64,000 nucleotides of DNA from Pleomorphomonas diazotrophica (lineage in GTDB: Bacteria > Pseudomonadota > Alphaproteobacteria > Rhizobiales > Pleomorphomonadaceae): the NCBI RefSeq assembly GCF_002844595.1, contig NZ_PJNW01000005.1:124001-188000 (forward strand), given 5' to 3'. Positions within the stretch are counted from its first letter, which is position 1, and the number at the start of each line of letters is the position of its first letter. Below are positions 25,069-33,728 of this stretch, piece after piece. A program made the translations under genes and the position numbers. The notes under the pieces are model-generated. The model had not been told where the DNA came from. It did not search any database and worked only from the letters and a program-made list of their open reading frames with translations.

Positions 25069-27545
25069 TCTTGGTTCCGGATCGCTTTTCGCCGCCGCTT
25101 CCCATCGACGCGGTGCTGGACGATGTCAGAACGTCGCTTGAAGCCAACCCGCGCCTCGTTCTTGTCGCCGCCCCCGGCGCCGGCAAGACGACACGGGTGC
25201 CGCTGGCGCTGCTCGACGCCCCCTGGCGGCGGGGCAAGCTGCTCGTCGTGGAGCCGCGCCGCATCGCCGCCCGCGCCGCAGCGGCGCGCATGGCCGAAAG
25301 CCTCGGCGAGAGCGTAGGTCAGACTGTCGGCTATCGCGTCCGCATGGACTCCAAGATCTCGGCAAAAACGGTGATCGAAGTGATCACCGAAGGCGTTTTC
25401 ACGCGCATGATCGTCGACGATCCGCTGCTGGACAGCGTGTCGGCGGTGCTGTTCGACGAGTTTCATGAGCGTTCGCTCGATGGTGATCTCGGCCTCGCGC
25501 TTGCCCTCGACGGGGCGGCGCTGAGGGATGATCTTCGGATCGCCGTGATGAGCGCCACGCTCGATGGCGGCCGCGTGGCAAGTCTTCTCGGCGGCGCGCC
25601 GGTGATCGAGAGTGCCGGCCGCGCCTTTCCGGTTGAAACGCGCCACGTCGACCGCGACCCGCTCCTCCGTTTCGAGGATCAGGTGGCCGAGGTGACGCTG
25701 CGGGCGTTGCGTGAGGATGAGGGCTCGGCCCTGGTCTTCCTGCCGGGCCAGGCAGAAATCCGTCGCGTCGCCGAACGGCTCGAGGGTCGTCTGCCGGCCG
25801 GCATCCGTCTAGCGCCGCTCTATGGTGCGTTGACCGGCGCCGAACAGGACTTCGCCATTCGTCCTTGCCGGCCGCCGGAGCGCAAGGTGGTGCTTGCCAC
25901 CGCCATTGCCGAAACGTCGCTGACCATCGACGGCGTACGCCTCGTCATCGACGGCGGCCTCGCCCGCGTGCCGAAGTACGAGCCCGATACCGGTCTCACC
26001 CGTCTTGAAACGGTGCGCGTGTCCCGCGCCTCGGCCGATCAGCGGCGCGGCCGTGCCGGCCGCACCGAGCCGGGCGTCTGCTGGCGTCTGTGGAACGAGG
26101 GGCAGACGGCGGCGCTGCAGCCCTACTCGACACCGGAAATCCTGGAAGCCGACCTCAGTCAACTGGCACTCGACCTTGCCGCCGTCGGCATTCGCGACCC
26201 CGGCGCCCTCGCCTTTCTCGATCCCCCACCCCGGCCGGCTTGGCGCGAAGCAGTGGACCTGCTGCGCGGCCTCGACGCGCTCGATGACGACGGCCGGATC
26301 ACGACCGAGGGCAAGGCACTGGCCCGCCTGCCATTGTCGCCGCGCCTCGCGCACATGATCCACCGCGCGGCGGATTTCGGCGCAGCGCGACCGGCCGCCG
26401 ACATTGCCGCGATCCTCACCGAACAGGGCCTCGGTGGCGAGGCGACCGACCTTGCCGACCGTCTCCAGCGCTTCCGCTCCGATCGAGGGCAGCGGGCCTC
26501 TGACGCGCGAGCCATGGCGGCGAAATGGGCGAAGCTTGCCGCAGGGGACAACGCTTCGGACGCGCCGGCCGCTCCGCTATCCCTTGGTGGCGTTCTCGCG
26601 CTCGCCTATCCAGACCGCGTCGCCGAGGCACGGGGGCAGGCGGGTGCCTTTCGCCTGGCCAGTGGTCGCGGCGGCATGCTGGAGGACCATGACCGGTTGG
26701 CCAGGGATGCCTATATTGTCGTCGCCGATCTCGCCGGCAAGGCCGAACGGGCGCGCATCCGGCTTGCCGCCGCCATATCCCGCGACGAGATCGAGACGCT
26801 TTTCCCGGCCCGGATCGTCGTGGAAACCGCCGTTGTGTTCGACCCGGCAGCCCGCGCCGTCCGTGCCCGCCGCATCCGTCGGTTCGGCGCGGTGAAACTC
26901 GCCGAAGAGCCGATGGCGGCGCCGACAGGCGCGGAAACGAGTGCCGCGCTTTTGTCCGGCATCCGCCGAACAGGCGTCGATCGTCTCGGCTGGTCGAAGG
27001 ACCAGCGACGGCTCAGGGAGCGCGCCGGCTTCCTCAATCGCACGGTGGGCGAACCCTGGCCGGACCTCTCCGACGCCGTCCTCGCCGACACGCTCGAAGA
27101 CTGGCTCGGCCCGTTCGTCGACGGGGTGACACGGCTCGACGACGTCGACGCGGCGCTTCTCGGTGCCGCGCTCGACCGGCTCCTCCCTTTCGCCCTCAGG
27201 CAGGACATGGACCGGTTGATGCCGAGCCATTTCGAGGCGCCGACCGGCAGCCGCGTGCCCATCGACTACGGGGCCGACGGCGGACCGGCGGTTGAAATCC
27301 GGGTGCAGGAACTGTTCGGCCTCGATCGCCACCCTGCGGTGGCCGGCGGGCGTCTGCCCTTGACGCTGGTGCTGACCTCGCCGGCCCACCGGCCGATCCA
27401 GACGACCAGGGACCTGCCCGGCTTCTGGCGTGGCTCGTGGAGGGACGTCGCCAAGGATCTCAAGGGCCGCTACCCGAAACATCCCTGGCCTGACGATCCC
27501 CTTGCCGCAGAGCCGACCCGACGCGCCAAGCCGCGCGGCACCTAA
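25065..27545 (+). CDS. hrpB: ATP-dependent helicase HrpB
   Basis: 826 residues of a DExH-box (DEAH/RHA) helicase. Walker A APGAGKTT lies at 36-43, DEFHERS at about 131 (motif II is DEFH as usual in HrpB), SAT in motif III, and QRRGRAGR at about 325 in motif VI. The long C-terminal HrpB-specific region includes HFEAPTGSRVPIDY and a closing GSWRDVAKDLKGRYPKHPWPDDP. The start is GTG, translationally coupled to the transglycosylase gene. Cellular role is poorly known; HrpB proteins are thought to remodel RNA. Confidence 0.95.
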   Translation: MILVPDRFSPPLPIDAVLDDVRTSLEANPRLVLVAAPGAGKTTRVPLALLDAPWRRGKLLVVEPRRIAARAAAARMAESLGESVGQTVGYRVRMDSKISAKTVIEVITEGVFTRMIVDDPLLDSVSAVLFDEFHERSLDGDLGLALALDGAALRDDLRIAVMSATLDGGRVASLLGGAPVIESAGRAFPVETRHVDRDPLLRFEDQVAEVTLRALREDEGSALVFLPGQAEIRRVAERLEGRLPAGIRLAPLYGALTGAEQDFAIRPCRPPERKVVLATAIAETSLTIDGVRLVIDGGLARVPKYEPDTGLTRLETVRVSRASADQRRGRAGRTEPGVCWRLWNEGQTAALQPYSTPEILEADLSQLALDLAAVGIRDPGALAFLDPPPRPAWREAVDLLRGLDALDDDGRITTEGKALARLPLSPRLAHMIHRAADFGAARPAADIAAILTEQGLGGEATDLADRLQRFRSDRGQRASDARAMAAKWAKLAAGDNASDAPAAPLSLGGVLALAYPDRVAEARGQAGAFRLASGRGGMLEDHDRLARDAYIVVADLAGKAERARIRLAAAISRDEIETLFPARIVVETAVVFDPAARAVRARRIRRFGAVKLAEEPMAAPTGAETSAALLSGIRRTGVDRLGWSKDQRRLRERAGFLNRTVGEPWPDLSDAVLADTLEDWLGPFVDGVTRLDDVDAALLGAALDRLLPFALRQDMDRLMPSHFEAPTGSRVPIDYGADGGPAVEIRVQELFGLDRHPAVAGGRLPLTLVLTSPAHRPIQTTRDLPGFWRGSWRDVAKDLKGRYPKHPWPDDPLAAEPTRRAKPRGT

Positions 27546-27929
27546 TCAATGGACGTTCAGCGTGACGTCATAGGTGGTGTAGCTATACTGCATGCCGGAG
27601 CTATCGATCGGGTATCCGAGACTCACCGACAGACGATCGGTGCCGCGGAAGCCCTTGGCCGCGGTGTAGGACAACCTCGTGCCGACGAACTTGCGCCCAT
27701 CGCAGGGTGGAACCATGTTGACGAAGGTCTCCGAGCGGATGACCAGCTTGCCGTGCGCCGGCTGCTTCAGAACCTTGGTCCGGTATTGGCCATAGGCAAC
27801 GCAGTTTTCCAGGCGGATATACATCAGTTCCGACACGGTCTGACCGGACTTGAGGTCGTAGGTCAGGTTTTCGGCATAGGCTGACGTGATCACCTGCAAT
27901 AGAACGGCTGCGGCAATAAGGGAACGCAT
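27546..27929 (-). CDS. Small secreted protein of unknown function
   Basis: 127 residues from the ATG at 27929, which has a GAGG ribosome site. A clear signal peptide (MRSLIAAAVLLQVITSAYA) would leave a mature protein of about 108 residues with two Cys (in ENCVAYG and PPCDGRK), able to form a disulfide. The end SYTAAKGFRGTDRLSVSLGY resembles the final strands of bacterial Ig-like/cadherin-like modules. I do not recognise the family. It sits downstream of the sulfate transport operon on the same strand and is tail-to-tail with hrpB. Confidence 0.7.
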   Translation of the reverse strand: MRSLIAAAVLLQVITSAYAENLTYDLKSGQTVSELMYIRLENCVAYGQYRTKVLKQPAHGKLVIRSETFVNMVPPCDGRKFVGTRLSYTAAKGFRGTDRLSVSLGYPIDSSGMQYSYTTYDVTLNVH

Positions 27930-28034
27930 TACAAACCTCGATGCAATTCCGGCGCGCGGACGCACGCCGGGGATATTTCCAATTGCAACTGTTACCAAGG
28001 GTTGCGAAGTTTGCAAGCGACCCTTGAACGCAAC

Positions 28035-29078
28035 TCAACCGGAGAACAAGCCCGCCGCGCGAATTTCCAGCGCGGCACGATCGCCGATGCGGGGTGGTTC
28101 GCGGTCGGCCGGCGTCAGCGCCTCGATCACCACGTCGGTGCCATCGGCGCGGAAACCGATCCGGCGCGACGATCCCGATCGATGCAGCGAAACCACCGTT
28201 GCCCAGAGGCCTTCGCCGTCTCGGCGGAAGGCGACATGCTCAGGGCGAACGTAGAGCTTCGCCGGACCGTCGAAGAGCAGCGGTGGCAGCTTCGGGATCG
28301 ACACCTCCTGTTGGCCGACGAAGGGGCGCCCCTTGTCGACACGGATGTCGAGACGGACCGACTCGCCGATGAAGTCGAAGACGAAGGGCGTCGCCGGGCG
28401 GTCGTATATGTCCTCGGGCGAGCCTTCCTGCTCGATCCGTCCCTCACTCATCACCACCACGCGGTCGGCAAGATCGAGCGCCTCTTCCTGATCGTGCGTC
28501 ACGAACAGGGTGGTGTGGCCGGTGCGGTCGTGGAACTCCCTGAGCCACAGGCGCAGCTCCTTGCGCACCTTCGCGTCGAGGGCGCCGAACGGCTCATCAA
28601 GCAGCAGGACGCGCGGCTCGACGGCGAGCGCGCGGGCGAGCGCCACCCGCTGGCGCTGTCCGCCGGATAACTGGCTCGGATAGCGGCCGCCATAGCCCGG
28701 CAACTGGATCAGGGAGAGGAGTTCTTCGACCTTGTCCCTGATGACCGCCGCGGACGGCCGCGACCGGCGCGGGCGCACCCTCAGCCCGTAGGAGATGTTG
28801 TCGGCGATGGTGAGATGCTTGAAGAGAGCGTAGTGCTGGAACACGAAGCCGATCTGTCGTTCCTGCACGCTTTTCAGACTGGCATCCTCGCCGCCGAACA
28901 GGATCTGGCCGCCAGAGGGGATTTCGAGGCCGGCAACGCAGCGCAGCAGCGTCGTCTTGCCCGACCCGGACGGACCGAGCAGCGCCAGAAGCTCGCCCGA
29001 GGCGACTTTGAGGTCGACGCCGTGCAAGGCCGCCGTGCTGCCGAAGGTCTTCGTCAGGTTGCGAATATCGAGTTCCAT
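28035..29078 (-). CDS. cysA: Sulfate/thiosulfate ABC transporter ATPase
   Basis: 347 residues from the ATG at 29078 with CGGAG upstream. Walker [11 protein letters not shown]-loop VFQHYALF, signature [15 protein letters not shown], Walker [13 protein letters not shown] and the H-loop VTHDQEEAL are all intact. The C-terminal TOBE-like part ends the protein. It energises the CysTW permease. It is the last gene of sbp-cysT-cysW-cysA, 10 bases downstream of cysW. An in-frame upstream ATG at 29123 would overlap cysW and is not used. Confidence 0.95.
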   Translation of the reverse strand: MELDIRNLTKTFGSTAALHGVDLKVASGELLALLGPSGSGKTTLLRCVAGLEIPSGGQILFGGEDASLKSVQERQIGFVFQHYALFKHLTIADNISYGLRVRPRRSRPSAAVIRDKVEELLSLIQLPGYGGRYPSQLSGGQRQRVALARALAVEPRVLLLDEPFGALDAKVRKELRLWLREFHDRTGHTTLFVTHDQEEALDLADRVVVMSEGRIEQEGSPEDIYDRPATPFVFDFIGESVRLDIRVDKGRPFVGQQEVSIPKLPPLLFDGPAKLYVRPEHVAFRRDGEGLWATVVSLHRSGSSRRIGFRADGTDVVIEALTPADREPPRIGDRAALEIRAAGLFSG

Positions 29079-29088
29079 TGGGACTCCG

Positions 29089-30009
29089 TCAGTGGCGGTG
29101 GCCGGCGGCGAGATCGCTGGCATAGCGATGCTCCAGCCAGGACTTGATTCCGAGCGTCACCAGCGCCAGAGCGGCGAGCAGCGAGGCAACGGCGAAGGCG
29201 GCGACGAACTGGTATTCGTTGTAGAGGATCTCGATATGCAGCGGCATGGTGTTGGTGTAGCCGCGGATGTGCCCGGAGACCACCGACACCGCCCCGAACT
29301 CGCCCATGGCGCGGGCGTTGCAAAGCAGCACGCCGTAGAGCAGCGCCCATTTGACGTTGGGCAGCGTCACCGTCCAGAACATGCGCCAACCGGAGGCGCC
29401 GAGCGTCAGCGCCGCCTCTTCGTCGGTGTTGCCGAGTTCCTCCATCAACGGAATCAGCTCGCGGGCGATGAAGGGGAAGGTGACGAAGATCGTCGCCAAG
29501 ACGATGCCCGGCAGGGCGAAGATGATCTGGATGCCGGCTGACTGCAACAGGCCGCCGAAGAGGCCATGATTGGCGTAGAGCAGCACGTAGACGAGGCCAG
29601 CCACCACAGGCGACACCGAGAAAGGCAGGTCGATCAGCGTCACCAGGAAGGCCTTGCCGCGAAACTCGAACTTGGCGATGGCCCAGGCAGCGGCAATGCC
29701 GAAGACGAGATTGGCCGGCACGGCGATGACCGCAACCGCCAATGTCAAAATGATGGCATCGAGTGCGGCCGGATCGGCGAAGGCTTCCATGAAGGCGCCC
29801 CCGCCCTTGCGGAAGGCTTCCATGAACACGGTGATCAGCGGCAGCAGCAGAAACAGGGCCAGAAAGCCTACCGCCAGCGCGATCAGTAGGCGCCTGACCC
29901 AGGGAGCCTCCTCGGTCGGCAGGCGACGGCGCGGCGGACGCGCGACGACCGATCCGGCGGCGGGCTCTTCCTCCAGCGACACGGCGAGCGCGACGGAACT
30001 GTCAGACAT
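29089..30009 (-). CDS. cysW: Sulfate ABC transporter permease CysW
   Basis: 306 residues from the ATG at 30009, favoured over 30015 because GAGG is eight bases upstream of the former. A cytoplasmic N-terminal tail of about 40 residues precedes six transmembrane helices. The permease EAA-type loop is seen as [21 protein letters not shown], followed by [20 protein letters not shown], which is diagnostic of CysW. It pairs with CysT in the inner membrane. It overlaps the cysT stop by eight bases. Confidence 0.95.
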   Translation of the reverse strand: MSDSSVALAVSLEEEPAAGSVVARPPRRRLPTEEAPWVRRLLIALAVGFLALFLLLPLITVFMEAFRKGGGAFMEAFADPAALDAIILTLAVAVIAVPANLVFGIAAAWAIAKFEFRGKAFLVTLIDLPFSVSPVVAGLVYVLLYANHGLFGGLLQSAGIQIIFALPGIVLATIFVTFPFIARELIPLMEELGNTDEEAALTLGASGWRMFWTVTLPNVKWALLYGVLLCNARAMGEFGAVSVVSGHIRGYTNTMPLHIEILYNEYQFVAAFAVASLLAALALVTLGIKSWLEHRYASDLAAGHRH

Positions 30010-30844
30010 GGCCATACCTCGCGCGCGCCCGAGCCTGGATCAGGTTGATGAGAAGAAGCGTGCCGAAGCTGACCAGCAGCATGATGGCGGCAACGGCCGT
30101 GGCGCCGGCATAGTCAAACTCTTCGAGCTTGATGACGATGAGCAGCGGCGCGATCTCCGAAACATAAGGAATGTTGCCGGCGATGAAGATCACCGATCCG
30201 TATTCGCCGACGGCACGGGCGAAGGCCAGCGCGAAGCCGGTCAGGATGGCCGGGCTGAGCACCGGCAGCACCACCGAGGCGATGGTTCTGAGCCGACCTG
30301 CGCCGAGCGTCGCGGCCGCCTCCTCAAGCTCGCGGTCGACCTCGGCAAGCACCGGCTGCACCGTACGGACGATGAAGGGCAGGCCGACGAAGACCAGCGC
30401 CAGGAAGACACCGATCGGCGTGAAGGCGATCTTGAGACCGAAGAGGCCGGCCACCGAACCGATCCAGCCTTTCGGCGCGTAGAGCGCGGTCAGAGCAATG
30501 CCGGCCACGGCCGTCGGCAAGGCAAACGGCAGGTCGATGATCGCATCGAAAAAGCGACGCCCCGGAAAATCGTAACGCACCAGCACCCAGGCGATCAGAA
30601 GACCGAAGGGCACATTGAAGGCGGCGGCAGCGAAGCTGGTGACAAAAGACAGCTTGAGCGCCGACAGCGTACGGCCGTCGAGCGCCAAAGCGACAATCTC
30701 ATGCACCCCCAGCGAAGAAGCCCGGAAGAGCAGGGCGCCAAGCGGAAGGAGCACGATCGCCGTCAGGTAGAGGATCGTGAAGGCGATGGTCAGGCGGAAG
30801 CCCGGCAGGACGCTCGGCTTGACGAAAGGCGCGTTGAGGATCAT
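30002..30844 (-). CDS. cysT: Sulfate ABC transporter permease CysT
   Basis: 280 residues from the ATG at 30844. Six transmembrane helices and the EAA loop [21 protein letters not shown] are present, followed by [20 protein letters not shown], the CysT/CysU signature. [19 protein letters not shown] is also typical. The frame extends 19 residues upstream without family similarity. It forms the heterodimeric channel with CysW and receives sulfate from the binding protein encoded upstream. Confidence 0.95.
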   Translation of the reverse strand: MILNAPFVKPSVLPGFRLTIAFTILYLTAIVLLPLGALLFRASSLGVHEIVALALDGRTLSALKLSFVTSFAAAAFNVPFGLLIAWVLVRYDFPGRRFFDAIIDLPFALPTAVAGIALTALYAPKGWIGSVAGLFGLKIAFTPIGVFLALVFVGLPFIVRTVQPVLAEVDRELEEAAATLGAGRLRTIASVVLPVLSPAILTGFALAFARAVGEYGSVIFIAGNIPYVSEIAPLLIVIKLEEFDYAGATAVAAIMLLVSFGTLLLINLIQARARARYGHV

Positions 30845-30975
30845 GGGCCTCGCTTTCGGAGGAAGCCGGCCGATCGGGGTCACCCGGTCCGCCGGCGGCA
30901 AGGTCTCGTTCGGTCAGCGGAAAGAGAAACCCGGGCGGCGCCGTCGCGATCCACACGGCATTCCCTCCATTCGGT

Positions 30976-30999
30976 CCGCCGGCGGCGCACCGCCGGCGG
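30976..30999 (-). other. Intercistronic hairpin between sbp and cysT
   Basis: Two copies of the self-complementary CCGCCGGCGG (30976-30985 and 30990-30999) are separated by four bases, just after the sbp stop. It forms a very stable stem without a T run. Such hairpins commonly protect or partly terminate the message after the binding-protein gene so that this protein is made in excess. Confidence 0.6.
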
Positions 31000-31005
31000 T
31001 TCCGG

Positions 31006-32025
31006 TCATTGTCCGGGCTTGTAGATCTGGTCGAACACGCCGCCATCGCCGAAATGGTAGGGCTGCGCCTTGGCCCAGCCGCCGAACAGCGGATCGTCGA
31101 TGCTGACCAGCTTCAACTGGGGGATGGCCTTCAGAAGCTCGGGATCGACCAGCTTCGGTTCCGCCGGGCGATAATGGAACTTGGCGGCCAGCGTTTGCCC
31201 CTCCGCCGAATAGAGATACTCGAGATAGGCGCGAGCCTGTTTCTCGGCGCCGTTGGCCTTGGCGTTCGCCTCGACGACGGCGACCGGCGGTTCCGCCAGG
31301 ATCGACTGCGGCGGTACGACGATGTCGAACTTGTCGGCGCCGAACTCGTCGAGCGCCAGGAAAGCCTCGTTCTCCCAAGCGAGCAGAACGTCGCCAAGCT
31401 CGCGTTGAGCAAAGGTGACCGTCGAGCCGCGGGCACCGGTATCGAGCACCGGCACGTGCTTGTAGAGCGTGGCGACGAAGTCGCGGATCTTCGCTTCGTC
31501 GCCGCCATATTGGCCGGCCGCCCAGGCCCAGGCCGCAAGGTAGTTCCAGCGGGCGCCGCCGGACGTCTTGGGGTTGGGCGTGATCACCTCGATGCCGTCC
31601 TTGACGAGATCGCCCCAGTCGTGGATGCCCTTGGGATTGTTCTTGCGGACCAGGAAGACGATGGTCGAGGTGTAGGGCGCAGAGTTGTGCGGCAGCTTGC
31701 CACGCCAGTCGGCGGGAATCTTGCCCGTTCTCTCGGCGATGGCGTTGATGTCGCTTTCGAGCGCCAGCGTCACCACGTCGGCCGGCAGACCGTCGATGAC
31801 GGCACGGGCCTGCTTGCCGGATCCGCCATGTGAGGCGCGAACGGAAATATCCTCGCCGGTTTCCGCCTTCCAGTGAGCGATGAAGGCCTCGTTGTAGGCT
31901 TCGTAGAACTCACGCGTCGGATCGTAGGAAACGTTGGTCAGCGTCACCGCTGCGGCGGGAGCGACAAGGGCAAACGATGCCGCGACCGCGGCGGCAACCA
32001 GTCCCAAGCGTTTCGAGCCCTTCAT
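31006..32025 (-). CDS. sbp: Sulfate ABC transporter substrate-binding protein
   Basis: 339 residues from the ATG at 32025, which has GGAGA eight bases upstream. A Sec signal peptide (about 1-25, ending APAAA) precedes the mature start [19 protein letters not shown]. Family strings are [66 protein letters not shown] and [15 protein letters not shown]. It binds sulfate or thiosulfate in the periplasm and delivers it to CysTWA. It is the first gene of the operon. Confidence 0.96.
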   Translation of the reverse strand: MKGSKRLGLVAAAVAASFALVAPAAAVTLTNVSYDPTREFYEAYNEAFIAHWKAETGEDISVRASHGGSGKQARAVIDGLPADVVTLALESDINAIAERTGKIPADWRGKLPHNSAPYTSTIVFLVRKNNPKGIHDWGDLVKDGIEVITPNPKTSGGARWNYLAAWAWAAGQYGGDEAKIRDFVATLYKHVPVLDTGARGSTVTFAQRELGDVLLAWENEAFLALDEFGADKFDIVVPPQSILAEPPVAVVEANAKANGAEKQARAYLEYLYSAEGQTLAAKFHYRPAEPKLVDPELLKAIPQLKLVSIDDPLFGGWAKAQPYHFGDGGVFDQIYKPGQ

Positions 32026-32122
32026 GCTTTCAGTCTCCAGCCTTAGGCGATGCCGCGCATCGCGCCTGTCCGGGAGCACCTGGCTGCCTCTCGGGCTTCC
32101 TGGTGCCTCCCGACAGGCTGAA

Positions 32123-32150
32123 ATCCTAAAAGGACGACATCAATTCGCAA
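32123..32150 (-). promoter_or_regulatory. Putative promoter of the sbp-cysTWA operon
   Basis: On the minus strand TTGCGA (32150-32145), a 16-base spacer and TAGGAT (32128-32123). Transcription would start about 90 bases before the sbp ATG. The palindrome at 32157-32174 lies just upstream of the -35. Confidence 0.45.
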
Positions 32151-32156
32151 GAGATA

Positions 32157-32174
32157 CCATTCCCCAGGGAATGG
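32157..32174. promoter_or_regulatory. Perfect palindrome upstream of the sulfate operon, probable regulator site
   Basis: CCATTCCC-CA-GGGAATGG: eight-base arms and a two-base centre. It ends seven bases upstream of the putative -35, a position more typical of an activator than of a repressor. Further CATTCC/GGAATG half-sites occur near 32190 and 32235. The binding protein is unknown; a sulfur-status regulator is the obvious candidate. Confidence 0.5.
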
Positions 32175-32276
32175 CCGGTTTGTAAAATATCATTCCGTTA
32201 TTGTCGCTGATTACGCGACGCGAGGCAACGTGCTTCCCGGAATGCAAAGGTTTCCGGTGGGATTTTCCCTTGAAGA

Positions 32277-33728
32277 TCAAGAGCGCAGAACTTCGCGGAC
32301 GCGCTGGAGGGCCACGGGCAGCAAGGCCGAAAGCCCCCCGATGGCATCTTGCCTCAGCAGCGACAGCGACGGGTAGGCTGACGTCCTGTCGCCTTCTAGT
32401 TTCCAGAGCCAGTTGGCGGCAGCCGGAAGAAGAGCGACGCCCGGCCGCCCAAGCAGACCGGCGAGGCGAAGCGGCAGACTGTCGACCGCGACGACCGCAT
32501 CGAGCCGGCTGAGAAGCGCCGCGCAATCGACCCGGGCGTCGACGCCAGCCTCATAGTCGGGGCCGGGGTGCTCAACACGCACCGGTGTGCCGGTGACCTC
32601 CCAGCCCGACGGTGCCGACGAGCGGGCGAGCATGGTCGACGGCAACCGCTCGAGGGCAACGAAGCGCAGGTCGCCGATCCCGGCGAGCGGCGCGAGATCG
32701 GCAAGCCCGAGGCCACCGCCCCACTGCAAGCCGATGGCCGGCCGCCCCCGGCCGAGATCGAGCCGGGCGCCCCAGCGGTCGACCAGCATGGGTTCCGCAG
32801 TGAGCAGTGGCTTCGCCGAGGCGAAACTGCCGGCGGTGAGACCGAGGCGATGCGGCAAGCCGACAAGCGGTGCCGCGGCACCGGCTACCTCGACCCAGTC
32901 GGCCAGATCGTCGGTGTCGGCGACGACGTGGCCGACGCCGGCCAGTGCAGAGGCCAAGCGGACGAATGGCCTCGGCGTCACCAGAACCAAGTCGGCAACC
33001 AGCGACCGGGCGAGCGGCAGGGCGGGCGCCAAAGCGACGAGGTCCAGGAGATCGGCACCCGTCCAGACCACGAGCGGACGGTCGAGCGGGTAGCCGTCCC
33101 AGGCCGGCAGCCGGGCTGTCCAGGTCGGAGGCGTGGCGATGGCGTCGAGATCGGCAAAACCGCCGGCCATGTCCCCGAGGACCAGCAACGCCGCCGCGCG
33201 ATCCGCGCGTGGGCCGGAATCGCCCGTCCGGCGGAAAGCTTCGACCGCTTCCAGAGGGCGACCGGCCGCGGCGAGCGCCGAGCCGAGACCGTCGAGGACT
33301 TTCGGTTCGGCCGGATCGAGCCGCAGCGCCGTTTCAAAGGCCGATACCGCGCCGGCGGCGTCGCCTGCCGCAAGACGCGCCCTACCAAGACGGGCCGCCA
33401 GTCCCGCGTCGAGCGGCCTGACGGCGCGAGCCCGCTCAAAAGCAGCGGCGGCCTCCGCCAAACGCGACGTGGCGGCAAGCGCCTCGCCGAGAGCCAGGGC
33501 AATGTCGGCACGACCCGGCTCGGTGCGATCGGCGCGCATCAGGAACACGACAGCGCGGGCATGATCCCCGTTGGCACGCGCGGCTGCGGCAGCGCCCAGC
33601 ATGGCCGGCACGTGATCCGGCGACCGCACCAGCGCCACTTCGTAGAGGGCTACAGCCTCGATCCATTTGTGGGATGCCTCTGCGACGGCGGCGCGGGCCA
33701 TCAGCTGGTCGACAACCGTTTCGGTCAT
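32277..33728 (-). CDS. TPR protein with C-terminal GT9-like domain
   Basis: 483 residues from the ATG at 33728, which overlaps the upstream stop as ATGA. The N-terminal half has about five TPR units (LYEVALVRSPDHVPAMLGA, FLMRADRTEPGRADIALALG, RLGRARLAAGDAAGAVSAFETAL and so on). The C-terminal half resembles the heptosyltransferase-like domain of TPR/GT9 proteins: AIGLQWGGGLGLADLAPL, VVAVDSLPLRLAGLLGRPGVALLP and ANWLWKLEGDRTSAYP. The usual VDT-x-x-x-H is changed to VDSLPLR, so the catalytic His is missing. It probably works with the large upstream protein. Confidence 0.8.
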   Translation of the reverse strand: MTETVVDQLMARAAVAEASHKWIEAVALYEVALVRSPDHVPAMLGAAAAARANGDHARAVVFLMRADRTEPGRADIALALGEALAATSRLAEAAAAFERARAVRPLDAGLAARLGRARLAAGDAAGAVSAFETALRLDPAEPKVLDGLGSALAAAGRPLEAVEAFRRTGDSGPRADRAAALLVLGDMAGGFADLDAIATPPTWTARLPAWDGYPLDRPLVVWTGADLLDLVALAPALPLARSLVADLVLVTPRPFVRLASALAGVGHVVADTDDLADWVEVAGAAAPLVGLPHRLGLTAGSFASAKPLLTAEPMLVDRWGARLDLGRGRPAIGLQWGGGLGLADLAPLAGIGDLRFVALERLPSTMLARSSAPSGWEVTGTPVRVEHPGPDYEAGVDARVDCAALLSRLDAVVAVDSLPLRLAGLLGRPGVALLPAAANWLWKLEGDRTSAYPSLSLLRQDAIGGLSALLPVALQRVREVLRS

